Positions 25,396-33,703 of a DNA stretch of 64,000 bases are shown piece after piece (position 1 is the stretch's first letter; the number at the start of each line of letters is the position of its first letter). Both the position numbers and the translations under genes were made by a program. The DNA lies in assembly GCA_029866325.1 (NCBI GenBank), contig JARWZO010000027.1:186001-250000 (forward strand). Direction: 5' to 3'. This stretch comes from Fluviicola sp. (GTDB taxonomy: Bacteria; Bacteroidota; Bacteroidia; Flavobacteriales_D; Crocinitomicaceae). Below the pieces are notes generated by a model. The model saw nothing but the letters and a program-made list of their open reading frames with translations. It did not search any database and was not told the DNA's origin.

Positions 25396-25899
25396 TTAAC
25401 GCAAACCCCAGGAATGCAAGACACTATCTCGTTGTTGTTGGTTGATACTGATTTTCGTTGAGTCGATGTAATGTTCGTTTCTTATTATAACAACATAACC
25501 TTCAACTTCTTTGGATATATAGTTGGTAACGCTACTCATGTGCCAAGTAGAAGAATCATCGAAGGAGTAATAGTAACTATCCAGTTCTTCAGTTATTTTT
25601 TTCGCAGAAAAGTAAATGGATTTTGATAAGTAGTAAGGTCTATGGTTCGACTGATTTACTTTTTCTAAACTCGGAGGTAATCGGAACAAAGAAAAACCCT
25701 CGGTGTTATCGTCACTCGTAGAAAGAATGTTGTTGACCATTTCTTTTTTCAAAGGAACCCCTAGCTTTTTTCTAAATGAATTATAGGCCATTCCGTAGTC
25801 GTTTACTTTTTCACAAGAAGGAATTTGCATGACTAACCATATTAAGATACCGATACTAATCAAGTAAGCAAAAGGATATCTGATTGGATTAGGTAACAT
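25396..25899 (-). CDS. Putative lipoprotein of unknown function
   Basis: From the ATG at 25899 the protein is 167 aa with a hydrophobic N-terminus (PFAYLISIGILIWLVMQIPSC) whose end fits a lipobox. The rest shows no known domain. A longer frame from 25935 would overlap the upstream gene by 35 bases and place residues before the membrane segment, so it is rejected. The gap to the upstream stop (25901) is one base, implying co-transcription. Confidence 0.6.
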   Translation of the reverse strand: MLPNPIRYPFAYLISIGILIWLVMQIPSCEKVNDYGMAYNSFRKKLGVPLKKEMVNNILSTSDDNTEGFSLFRLPPSLEKVNQSNHRPYYLSKSIYFSAKKITEELDSYYYSFDDSSTWHMSSVTNYISKEVEGYVVIIRNEHYIDSTKISINQQQRDSVLHSWGLR

Positions 25900-25900
25900 C

Positions 25901-26230
25901 CTACTGATTGAAGATTGAATCGTGCAACAAATCACTTACTACGGTGAGTTCGTGTTCGGTTTTTATCTCGGTACAACAAGCCCGCATTGTGGTGCGCAAT
26001 TCATGGGCGCTTTCAGGTAAGTTGTCGCCTGATTCTTCCCAAACTTGGCGACTTGGCCATTGCGCGTAACCGATAAATAAGGTGTCGGAAGCCCGATGCA
26101 AACGCGATCCGTAACTGCCTTCATATTGGTAAATGAGTTTGGTCATTTCGCTCCATGCATGAATAAATTCTGCTGATTTTCCTTCGTGAAGTGCGAAAGA
26201 ATAAATAACGGTGAATGTTGAGGTTTCCAT
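25901..26230 (-). CDS. Antibiotic-biosynthesis-monooxygenase (ABM)-like domain protein
   Basis: The 109-aa protein looks like a ferredoxin-fold dimeric ABM-type protein: an opening strand FTVIYSFALHEGKSAEFIHAWSEMTKLIYQYEGSYGSRLHRASDTLFIGYAQWPSRQVWE is the usual order of strand, helix, strand for this family. Members break down heme or oxidise small molecules, or have no known activity. Two minus-strand -7 boxes, TATTTTTG (26236-26243) and TAGTTTTG (26245-26252), lie just upstream. Confidence 0.7.
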   Translation of the reverse strand: METSTFTVIYSFALHEGKSAEFIHAWSEMTKLIYQYEGSYGSRLHRASDTLFIGYAQWPSRQVWEESGDNLPESAHELRTTMRACCTEIKTEHELTVVSDLLHDSIFNQ

Positions 26231-26235
26231 AATTC

Positions 26236-26252
26236 CAAAAATAACAAAACTA
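26236..26252 (-). promoter_or_regulatory. Overlapping -7 elements upstream of the ABM-like gene
   Basis: TATTTTTG (26236-26243) and TAGTTTTG (26245-26252) both match TAnnTTTG on the minus strand. They lie between the TolC-type gene's stop (26267) and the ATG at 26230. Confidence 0.5.
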
Positions 26253-26266
26253 CAACGATTGGTTAT

Positions 26267-27640
26267 CTACCCTAATTTACCAAGTGCAAATAGCTCAGCC
26301 AATGCCGATTTACGTGTTTTGGCAGCATATTCCAGGTATTTTGATTGCGCCGAAAGATAACTTTGTTCACGTGCATTGACTAAGAACAATGAGCTTTCAC
26401 CTAATTCTAGCATTGTGCGTTCAGCATCGGCTAATTGTTTAAAGCTTTCAGCTGCATTTTGGCTTGATTCTGCTTGTAAAACAGTTGTGTTCCATTCATT
26501 TCGCACTTGCAGTAGTTTGGTGCGAAGGTCGCGCTGTTTTTGTTGCAATTCCCATTGTGTTGATTCAATTTTAAAGCGTGTGATCGCAAGTGAAGAACGT
26601 TCCTTTCGTAGCAAAATGGGCATGTACAAGGTTGCACCCCACTTGTAATTGGTGAAAGCATAATTACCTGAAACAAGATTTTGAGGTGTTTGCAAGAGGT
26701 TGTAGTTGACGTTTAATTCCGGTTTGAGTTGTTCTATTTTCCACTTGCGTTCCAGTTGTAAATCTTGTAGTTTATAATCATACCACGATAACATAGGGTG
26801 CTGATTGATTGAGTCGGAGAGTAAACTCATCGGAGCTTCAACTGCCAAACGTTCAGGTGTAACAAATGATTCTAATGTCAATGGAATAACTCCTTGATCC
26901 CATAGGTAATTTTCTATTGACAATCTGGCGTTTAAGGCATTTAGTTTTCGTTGTTCCACGTCAATCAACCGATTGTAATATTGTGCGGAAGCTTCCACCG
27001 TATCAATGATTGGACGTTCACCTAAATCGGCACTTATTTTTACTTGTTCCAAACGAATACGGGCCAATTCCATTCCTTCTAAGGCAAGTTCCAATTGCGC
27101 TTCTTGTTCTTGCCAGTTAATGAATTGCTGACCGGCCTGGTACAATAGGTCGTTAAGCGTTAATTGGCGCTCAAGTTGTGATTGCTGAAACGATACTGCT
27201 GCTCTGCGCAATTGGGTGCGACGTTCGTCGGTAAACAAGCCCCGACCGATGGGAACTTCCACGCCCAAATAGGTCAAACCATTATCCGGAACGCGGTTTT
27301 GCGGATTGAGGTAATCACCGTTGTTCCAATCGCCCATCACTTTAAAATCCACACCCAATCTGGTTGGAATTTTGATACCCGTACTGATGGTACTGTAATA
27401 GGTTTTACCATCATAGTATTTTTGATCAATTCCACCAAAAAGCACCGGATCAAAAGCACCTTTAGCCATGCGAATCACTTGTTCGGCTTGTTGCACATTA
27501 TTGCCAGCCACCAAAGCGACAGGATGGTGTTCTTTTACGTGTTGCAAAAACACTTTTTGTGTAAGTAGTTTCACCGTGTCGGACTGTCCGAAAACAGAAC
27601 AAGACAGGTTGAATGCAACGAGTATGACAATTAATCTCAT
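26267..27640 (-). CDS. TolC family outer-membrane efflux protein
   Basis: The 457-aa protein has a signal peptide (MRLIVILVAFNLSCSVFGQ) and two halves of long amphipathic helices with short barrel segments, as in TolC. Markers are the N-terminal helix with AEQVIRMAKGAFDPVLFGG, the central LSIENYLWDQG and a second-half LERKWKIEQLKPELNVNYNLL. It forms the outer-membrane exit duct for an HlyD-type adaptor and exporter. It overlaps the HlyD gene by four bases (ATGA) and is the last gene of the TetR-ABC-HlyD-TolC operon. Confidence 0.9.
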   Translation of the reverse strand: MRLIVILVAFNLSCSVFGQSDTVKLLTQKVFLQHVKEHHPVALVAGNNVQQAEQVIRMAKGAFDPVLFGGIDQKYYDGKTYYSTISTGIKIPTRLGVDFKVMGDWNNGDYLNPQNRVPDNGLTYLGVEVPIGRGLFTDERRTQLRRAAVSFQQSQLERQLTLNDLLYQAGQQFINWQEQEAQLELALEGMELARIRLEQVKISADLGERPIIDTVEASAQYYNRLIDVEQRKLNALNARLSIENYLWDQGVIPLTLESFVTPERLAVEAPMSLLSDSINQHPMLSWYDYKLQDLQLERKWKIEQLKPELNVNYNLLQTPQNLVSGNYAFTNYKWGATLYMPILLRKERSSLAITRFKIESTQWELQQKQRDLRTKLLQVRNEWNTTVLQAESSQNAAESFKQLADAERTMLELGESSLFLVNAREQSYLSAQSKYLEYAAKTRKSALAELFALGKLG

Positions 27641-28956
27641 TTTTTATCAGATTTATCTGCTGGTTTTTTCGGTGTATAAAAATTTGGCGGGAAGCCGTTG
27701 ATTTTTCGCCATAATTCGTACCAAATTGGCACATCCTTGAGCAAGGTCATGCTTTTTACGGCAACTCCCATTCTTAATCCTTTAGGCCATTTGTGTTCCC
27801 TTTCATCGGGTGCAACCAACACGCGGTACTTCCCATTCTCTCCAATGAAGTTATCAATCGCAACTACTTTTCCACCGTAGGTACCGTAACTTACATTCGG
27901 CCATCCGGAAAACACAATTGCTGGCCATCCGTCGAACTGAACACGTACTTCATTTCCAACGTGCATGAGTGGAAGATCAATTGGCTCAACAAACATTTCT
28001 ACTGCAAAATCAGACAAACTTGGAACAATACTCACCAACGGAGTTCCTTCTTTGACCGTTTCACCAACACCGTTTTTCAAGGCTTGAGAAATATAACCGT
28101 CTTGCGGAGCAGTTACGTAATAATATCCTGCACGAACGATGTAAGTAGAAATATCGTTCTGCATTTTAGTAACCGTTGCCTCCGTATCATACAAGCTTGA
28201 GAGTGCGCTTGACTTTTCTGATTCGCTTTTAGCAATTTTGTCCTGATAGTCGGCATTGATCGACGATAATTCCGTTCTGGAATTGATCAATTCATTGCGC
28301 GAAGTGAGCAGTTTGTTTTCAGCACTCACCACTTTGGCTTCCATTTCTTGCACTTTCAAGCGTTTGGCTTCTAAATCGGCTGTTGATTTAATTTCTTGAT
28401 TAACCAATTTTTGAGTCCGGTCATATTGCGTCTGTGCTATGACAAGCTGCTTTTCAAATGCGCGATAATCCATACTATCTGAAATCACTTTCAGACGGTT
28501 TTGTTTTACTTTATTCTCGGCCTGTTGCAGTTTAAAAATTCGACTATCAATTAACGCGTCAATTTGACTATCAAGTGCTTGTACTTTACTCATGTAGGAG
28601 CCGGCACTGCTTTCTTTCGATTTCATCTGCTCTTCTGCGCGCTTAATCAAGTCGGGGTTCATGTATTCTGATTTTGTCTCCGACAAATAAACAATCGTAT
28701 CACCCTTTTTGACAAGTTGTCCTTCTTGAACGTACCATTTTTCTATTCGGCCACCAATGATAGCGTGGATTGTTTGAGGCCGGTTATTGGGACTCAAAGC
28801 TGTTACATTTCCGGTAGAAGTAATGGTTTGCGTCCAAGGCAATAAAACAACAACAAATAATATTCCTAGAGCCCAGTAAAGCGTTTTCAACAATGCTTTT
28901 GATGTCTTTTTGGTACCCATCGACTTATAAGAGCCATATTTTTTATAACGATTCAT
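27637..28956 (-). CDS. HlyD family membrane-fusion protein
   Basis: The 439-aa adaptor spans the periplasm between exporter and TolC. From the ATG at 28956 it has a cytoplasmic basic tail, one membrane segment (about 26-44, LYWALGILFVVVLLPW), a lipoyl/biotinyl-like half (GGRIEKWYVQEGQLVKKGDTIVYL), a coiled-coil hairpin (about 95-260) and a second lipoyl half with YYVTAPQDGYISQAL. A longer frame from 29010 would overlap the ABC gene and is not supported. The start lies 10 bases after the ABC stop, and the end overlaps the TolC gene. Confidence 0.9.
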   Translation of the reverse strand: MNRYKKYGSYKSMGTKKTSKALLKTLYWALGILFVVVLLPWTQTITSTGNVTALSPNNRPQTIHAIIGGRIEKWYVQEGQLVKKGDTIVYLSETKSEYMNPDLIKRAEEQMKSKESSAGSYMSKVQALDSQIDALIDSRIFKLQQAENKVKQNRLKVISDSMDYRAFEKQLVIAQTQYDRTQKLVNQEIKSTADLEAKRLKVQEMEAKVVSAENKLLTSRNELINSRTELSSINADYQDKIAKSESEKSSALSSLYDTEATVTKMQNDISTYIVRAGYYYVTAPQDGYISQALKNGVGETVKEGTPLVSIVPSLSDFAVEMFVEPIDLPLMHVGNEVRVQFDGWPAIVFSGWPNVSYGTYGGKVVAIDNFIGENGKYRVLVAPDEREHKWPKGLRMGVAVKSMTLLKDVPIWYELWRKINGFPPNFYTPKKPADKSDKK

Positions 28957-28966
28957 CGTAAAAGGT

Positions 28967-30589
28967 TTAAGAAAGTGAATGAATAACAAATGAGTGCTTG
29001 GCATCTGCAATCATAGTAGATGCGGCACAAACAATAGTTGTTTCTGTGTAATTGCGTTTGATAGAGTCGAGTAGTTCTATTTGTTCAATTGCAGTAAGAG
29101 CCGATCCATGGAAGGAGATAAGTAAGATTGCAGGATGATGAACCAACGATCTGGCTATCAAGATGCGTTCACGTTCTACTTCTGATGTTACACGATGACT
29201 TTCGGTAAGGTCGGCTTCATAACCTTTGTTTTGTCGACTCACAAAATCACTCATTTTGACTGTTTCTAAGGCTAACTGAAGGTCATCTAAAGTCAGCTCA
29301 GTTCTTCCTAATAAGATATTTTCTCGCAACGTACCTTCAAACAAATGGGTTTCTTGGGTAAACCAACCAACATGTTCGAGCGCATCGCCTAAAATTTCTA
29401 CCGTAGGAATCGTATTGTTCCATCGTGGTTTGAATATGGCTGAAGAACTAGGGTCAATTAGCTGACGAAGCAGCTGTGTAACCTCTAATTGATGTCCTCC
29501 ATCAATAAAAATGTGTTCTCCTTCGTTCACTCTCAACACTACAGTAGCTTCTTTTGAACTCGTATCAATCACTTCCATTGGGAACAACTGGTCGGATTTA
29601 ATAGGAACAGAACTTTCTTCATACGTCATGTTGATGTCTTGTACTTGACCTAGTTTTTCAAGTGAAGTAAACACATCGTAAAGCGATTCCATGAGTTGGA
29701 TCATTTTTTCAACAGCTCCAAGTAAGAGCAAGATCAATATTTCTGCTGCTACGAATTGCCCTAGATTCATTTGCTGATCGATGACCAAATACCCACCTAA
29801 TCCAAGCAAAGAAGCAACAACAATCGATTTGATACCGATCATCCAACTGTATTGTTTCCATAGAATCTTGAAATGGGCATCGCGGCTATTTAAGTATCCT
29901 TTTGCATGTTCATCCAGACGCTTTAAAGCCAAATCCCCATTAGGAACCAACCTAAAACTCCAATCGGCGCGTGCAACTTCTTGAAGCCAGTATGCCGTTT
30001 TGTACTTGTATTTTGATTCGCTCAAACTGGTTTGAAAACCATAGCGGATAATTGGCTTGAAAATCATATAGATCAATAGAACAAGTGCCAAGCTGAATAC
30101 AATATAAAACGGGTGATAGAAAGATAGTACAATCAAACTAAAGGCGATTTGTAATGCAGAAGACGAAAAATCCAATAATACTTTTGCGACTCCTTTTTGT
30201 AAGTTGATGACATCGAAAAAACGATTGACTAGTTCGGAAGGGTTTTTACCATCTAAATCTTGTCTGTTCATACGAGGAAAACGAAAGGCAAAATCAAACG
30301 TGTAACGAACGAAAATGCGTTGCTGGATGTTTTCGGTAAGTCGCAACTGCATGATTTGTAAAATACCTGTAAGTACAACGCCTCCTATTACCAAGGCTAC
30401 AAGAATCACCCAACTAGTGGTGATTTGACCACCTTGTATAAAATGAATAACAGATTGAATCCCTAAAGGTAAACTCAAGCTGATAATACCGCTAAAAATG
30501 GCGTACATGTATAATTGCGTGACCTCTGCTTTATCAAGGTTTAGCAGTTCGCTGAGGCGTTTCCAGGGTGACTTAGTGACTGTTTCCAT
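28967..30589 (-). CDS. ABC exporter (type I secretion-like) with a degenerate nucleotide-binding domain
   Basis: The 540-aa protein has a six-helix exporter membrane domain (about 25-310) followed by a domain laid out like an ABC ATPase. The Q-loop region is easy to place (HVGWFTQETHLFEGTLRENILLG), yet each catalytic motif is lost: the Walker A place reads IDGGHQLEVTQLL without Lys, the LSGGQ place reads VTSEVERERILIARSL, Walker B reads ILLISFHGSAL in place of LLDEATSAL, and the switch histidine is Ala in VCAASTM. ATP hydrolysis is therefore very unlikely. The frame is intact and the genes for TetR, HlyD and TolC are adjacent, so it is probably functional rather than a pseudogene. It overlaps tetR by 17 bases. 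Confidence 0.88.
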   Translation of the reverse strand: METVTKSPWKRLSELLNLDKAEVTQLYMYAIFSGIISLSLPLGIQSVIHFIQGGQITTSWVILVALVIGGVVLTGILQIMQLRLTENIQQRIFVRYTFDFAFRFPRMNRQDLDGKNPSELVNRFFDVINLQKGVAKVLLDFSSSALQIAFSLIVLSFYHPFYIVFSLALVLLIYMIFKPIIRYGFQTSLSESKYKYKTAYWLQEVARADWSFRLVPNGDLALKRLDEHAKGYLNSRDAHFKILWKQYSWMIGIKSIVVASLLGLGGYLVIDQQMNLGQFVAAEILILLLLGAVEKMIQLMESLYDVFTSLEKLGQVQDINMTYEESSVPIKSDQLFPMEVIDTSSKEATVVLRVNEGEHIFIDGGHQLEVTQLLRQLIDPSSSAIFKPRWNNTIPTVEILGDALEHVGWFTQETHLFEGTLRENILLGRTELTLDDLQLALETVKMSDFVSRQNKGYEADLTESHRVTSEVERERILIARSLVHHPAILLISFHGSALTAIEQIELLDSIKRNYTETTIVCAASTMIADAKHSFVIHSLS

Positions 30590-31271
30590 TGGTGTTATTG
30601 TTATGATTTGCTATGAAAGAATGGATGAGTTGACTGAAAAATGCTTTCACATTGTCGTTTGAGGCATTTTTATTGGTGAGACGCGGTAAGTGATCGGAGA
30701 AATAATGCTGTAGATGCGCGCCCTCAATAATGGTGCTTACCAACATATTCGGATAGGGGAATGAAGGATTGAGTTCCAATATCCAACCGGCTAATTTCTC
30801 TACTAACTGTTTGTAATCTTCAAAAGCACCGCCGTTATTTACCGCATCTACGTTTTTTGTTAGAATAGATTTGATACCTTCTTGTTCGATGATACGCTTG
30901 AGTTTTTCTTCATTGATAAAAGGCGTTTGCGGATCGTCTTCCAATTTGCTAATGAGCAGTTGAATAGCCATTTCTAGTTTTTCCGATGCGGAACTGATGT
31001 TGTAAGTTTCCTGCTGCAAACGATAGTTCATCCAACTCCAATACCAAGCGTAAAGAAACAACAGCAATTGGTGTTTATTCTCAAAATAACGATAAATGGA
31101 AGCTTCTGTCGATTCCATACTGAGCGCCAGTTTTTTAAAGTTGAAGGCATCAAACCCAATTTCGTCAATCAGTTCTATACTCGACTGAATAAGTTGAATG
31201 CCTAGTTTTGTTTCCTGAGGATCACGTAAATACGTACATTCCGGAACTGAAAATTTTATCTGTGTAATCAT
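30573..31271 (-). CDS. TetR family regulator of the ABC-HlyD-TolC operon
   Basis: From the ATG at 31271 the protein is 232 aa. The N-terminal HTH is GIQLIQSSIELIDEIGFDAFNFKKLALSMESTEASIYRYFENKHQLLLFLY (about 23-73). The C-terminal helical half is unlike well-known ligand families. Longer frames up to 31346 run through the predicted -7 element and are rejected. It is the first gene of the exporter operon and overlaps the ABC gene by 17 bases, so it may control its own transcription together with the exporter. Confidence 0.86.
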   Translation of the reverse strand: MITQIKFSVPECTYLRDPQETKLGIQLIQSSIELIDEIGFDAFNFKKLALSMESTEASIYRYFENKHQLLLFLYAWYWSWMNYRLQQETYNISSASEKLEMAIQLLISKLEDDPQTPFINEEKLKRIIEQEGIKSILTKNVDAVNNGGAFEDYKQLVEKLAGWILELNPSFPYPNMLVSTIIEGAHLQHYFSDHLPRLTNKNASNDNVKAFFSQLIHSFIANHNNNTNGNSH

Positions 31272-31276
31272 TTTTG

Positions 31277-31289
31277 ATAGTATTACTAT
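31277..31289. promoter_or_regulatory. Candidate operator upstream of the exporter tetR
   Basis: ATAGTATTACTAT is a perfect 13-bp inverted repeat just before the ATG at 31271. Its position between promoter and start would fit autorepression. It is short, so support is modest. Confidence 0.4.
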
Positions 31290-31313
31290 TATGTATGATT
31301 GTTTTACATTCAA

Positions 31314-31321
31314 CAAATATA
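31314..31321 (-). promoter_or_regulatory. -7 element of the exporter operon
   Basis: TATATTTG on the minus strand is an exact TAnnTTTG match, 43 bases before the ATG at 31271. Confidence 0.5.
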
Positions 31322-31426
31322 GTGACACTTTGTTTTGTGAAAGCATAAAAAAGTTTAAAAAAAGTAGAAATGAGTAAAAATGATGTGTGAAATACTACTT
31401 TTAATAAACGCTATTAGAACCGTTGC

Positions 31427-32647
31427 ATGAAAAAGATATCCGACTTCATCTCTAAATTAAAAGACGAAAAAGACCAATTCACAATTAGAAGAACTCCTTG
31501 CAGTTTGGGGTTTGCCGTGTTTGATTCGATTCATTATGTTTCTGAAAACGAATGGAATGCGATTATTCCGGAGAGCAAAGGTCTGATGCGGATTCCGTAT
31601 TTAAAAGCGATTGAAAATTCGTCAAACGAAGATGAGCGTTTCAAGTACATTTTGATGTATGACGGTAAAAAAGCGGTGGCAGCTGCCGTTTTCACCATTG
31701 TAGTTGTGTCGGGTAAAGATTACGGGAGCAGAGAAGCTACAGAATCGAAACTTGGCAAGATTAAAGGAACGCTGAAAGAGAAAACGAAACTAAAAATGTT
31801 GATTTGTGGTCTTACCCATATCAGTGGTGATCACGGTTTTCATTATTCACCCGAGATTTCGCCAGAGGAAGCCTACCATGCTTTGGCTGATGTGACGTAT
31901 CAAATTCGCAATTCGGAAAAACTAAGAGGCGCGGTTCATTTGCAATTGATCAAAGATTTTTACGAAAATCAATCGATTCCTTCCGAACAGTTGAAGGTAT
32001 TTAATTACCGCAAGTTCAAGTTGGATCCGAATATGTTTCTTCCCATTCGACCGGAATGGCAAACGTTTGAAGATTACCAAAATGCATTAAAATCCAAGTA
32101 CCGCACACGCATGCGCGATATGTACAAACGCGGAAGCGCATTGGAAAAACGCAGTTTATCAACCGAGGAAATTGAAGCTCATTTTGACAAAATCCAGGAA
32201 TTGTATGACAACGTAGCGAACAAAGCCAAGATGAAGATCAATCATTACGACACGTCTTATTTTGTGGAGTTAAAGCGGAACATGAACGATGATTTTGAGT
32301 TGACCGGTTATTTCCTAGATGGGAATATGGTCGGATTTAGAACCAACTTGTTTTGGGGCGAACATTGCGAAGCACATTCCGTGGGTGTTGATTATACCTT
32401 CAATACAGAATACGTAGTTTATCAACAATTGCTGGCGGATACCGTAAAACGGGCAATTGAACGAAAAAAGACTAATGTGATTTTCGGGCGTACGGCCATG
32501 GAAATGAAAAGCAATTTGGGAGCAGTTCCCGTGGATATGTATTGCTACATGCGCCATTCGGAGGTAATGACCAATAAACTGATCAAACCGGCGTTTTATT
32601 ACATCAAAACATCAGAATGGACACAGCGGAATCCGTTTAAGGATTGA
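31427..32647 (+). CDS. GNAT-fold acyltransferase-like protein (FemAB/peptidogalycan type)
   Basis: The 406-aa protein matches the double-GNAT arrangement of FemAB-like and DUF482-type proteins: the first half has LMRIPYLKAIENS (about 58-70) and the second RTRMRDMYKRGSALEKRSLSTEEIE (about 224-248) followed by GYFLDGNMVGFRTNLFWGEHCEAHSVGVDY. FemAB-like enzymes add amino acids or acyl groups to cell-wall or lipid acceptors; the acceptor here is unknown. No signal peptide. It diverges from the exporter tetR. Confidence 0.7.
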   Translation: MKKISDFISKLKDEKDQFTIRRTPCSLGFAVFDSIHYVSENEWNAIIPESKGLMRIPYLKAIENSSNEDERFKYILMYDGKKAVAAAVFTIVVVSGKDYGSREATESKLGKIKGTLKEKTKLKMLICGLTHISGDHGFHYSPEISPEEAYHALADVTYQIRNSEKLRGAVHLQLIKDFYENQSIPSEQLKVFNYRKFKLDPNMFLPIRPEWQTFEDYQNALKSKYRTRMRDMYKRGSALEKRSLSTEEIEAHFDKIQELYDNVANKAKMKINHYDTSYFVELKRNMNDDFELTGYFLDGNMVGFRTNLFWGEHCEAHSVGVDYTFNTEYVVYQQLLADTVKRAIERKKTNVIFGRTAMEMKSNLGAVPVDMYCYMRHSEVMTNKLIKPAFYYIKTSEWTQRNPFKD

Positions 32648-32677
32648 ATAAAGCGGTGAAGTGAAATTCCCGAAACG

Positions 32678-33487
32678 TTAACTTTTCGATAGTTCTTCCG
32701 ACTGCGTTTTGTACCAATCACCATTTTTGGTATCACCTTTCAGGTAATAGACATCGCTGATGTTTTTGTAAAACTTCGTCAAATCTTTGTGCTTGTCACC
32801 CACTTGCTTGATTTTGTTTGTCAATGCTTTGTCAAAATAAAGGAGTGCTTTTTTGTAATTCTTGCTTTCGCGATAGGCATTGCCCAGATTTGTATACGAC
32901 TGAGTCAATTCCACGCCTGCTTTACCAAACAGTTTCTCACGCACTTTCAGCGCCTTTAAATGGTTTTCAATCGCTTTTTCGTAGTTGCTGCTGTTGAAGT
33001 AAACGTTCCCTATGTTTCCATAGCTTGTTGCAACATCTGCATGGTTTTTACCGAATTTCAGCAATCTGATGGCAAGCGCTTTTTGGTGGTACTCCAAGGA
33101 TAAAGGAAAGTTTTCTTCGGCGCTGTATATCACTCCGAATGCAATATAGGTGTTGGCAATTACAGGATTGTTGGTGTCGAGTGAAGACCGTGCCGCTACA
33201 AGCGCTTTGTTCAAATATACTTTGGCTTCTTCGTAGTTGTCTTGTCGTGTTAGCAATACACCAATCTGGTTACACGAACTCACGAACTGTTCTACCTGAT
33301 TGAGTTGTTGAAACTCGACACTCGCTTTTTCGTAGTAAACAATTGCGCTATCCGGAGCTGCATTTTTCTTAAAATCGTCCGCCAATCGCATGTATTCACC
33401 TGCAATAGAATCGCTTTGGGCGCAGATGGTTGACATCGAAAAGACAGCAAACAAACTACATGAAATTATGATTTTAAGAGTTGCCAT
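32678..33487 (-). CDS. Exported tetratricopeptide-repeat protein
   Basis: From the ATG at 33487 the protein is 269 aa with a signal peptide (MATLKIIISCSLFAVFSMSTICAQ). At least five TPR units follow, for example SPLSLEYHQKALAIRLLKFGKNHADVATSYGNIGNVYFNSSNYEKAIENHLKALKVRE, with the kinesin-light-chain-like longer turn. The array makes it a protein-binding scaffold in the periplasm or at the surface. Longer frames up to 33571 cross the -7 box at 33529 and are rejected. Confidence 0.85.
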   Translation of the reverse strand: MATLKIIISCSLFAVFSMSTICAQSDSIAGEYMRLADDFKKNAAPDSAIVYYEKASVEFQQLNQVEQFVSSCNQIGVLLTRQDNYEEAKVYLNKALVAARSSLDTNNPVIANTYIAFGVIYSAEENFPLSLEYHQKALAIRLLKFGKNHADVATSYGNIGNVYFNSSNYEKAIENHLKALKVREKLFGKAGVELTQSYTNLGNAYRESKNYKKALLYFDKALTNKIKQVGDKHKDLTKFYKNISDVYYLKGDTKNGDWYKTQSEELSKS

Positions 33488-33528
33488 AAGACTGGTTTTG
33501 AATGAGTTAAATTTCAATACTGTTTTAC

Positions 33529-33536
33529 CAAAAATA
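33529..33536 (-). promoter_or_regulatory. -7 element of the exported TPR gene
   Basis: TATTTTTG on the minus strand, 42 bases before the ATG at 33487. Confidence 0.45.
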
Positions 33537-33703
33537 GACAATTTCCGCTTAAATGAGGTTGTCAGATACACTTTACTTTACTGTTCGTTTTGATCCAAAC
33601 ATACCTCATCAATCAGTTCTTTACTGCGATGATGACAGTTAATTTCTGCTCTATTTTTCTCGGGTGCAGCTCTTCTACATTCAGAATACATCCAAGGGTA
33701 AAA

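Noticed and set aside
26236-26252. Two tandem promoters as separate features
   Set aside because: They overlap and cannot be told apart by sequence, so they are listed once.
28967-30589. ABC gene as a pseudogene
   Set aside because: The frame is intact, overlapped by neighbours and keeps the domain layout; the loss of motifs is concentrated on catalytic residues and does not look like random decay.
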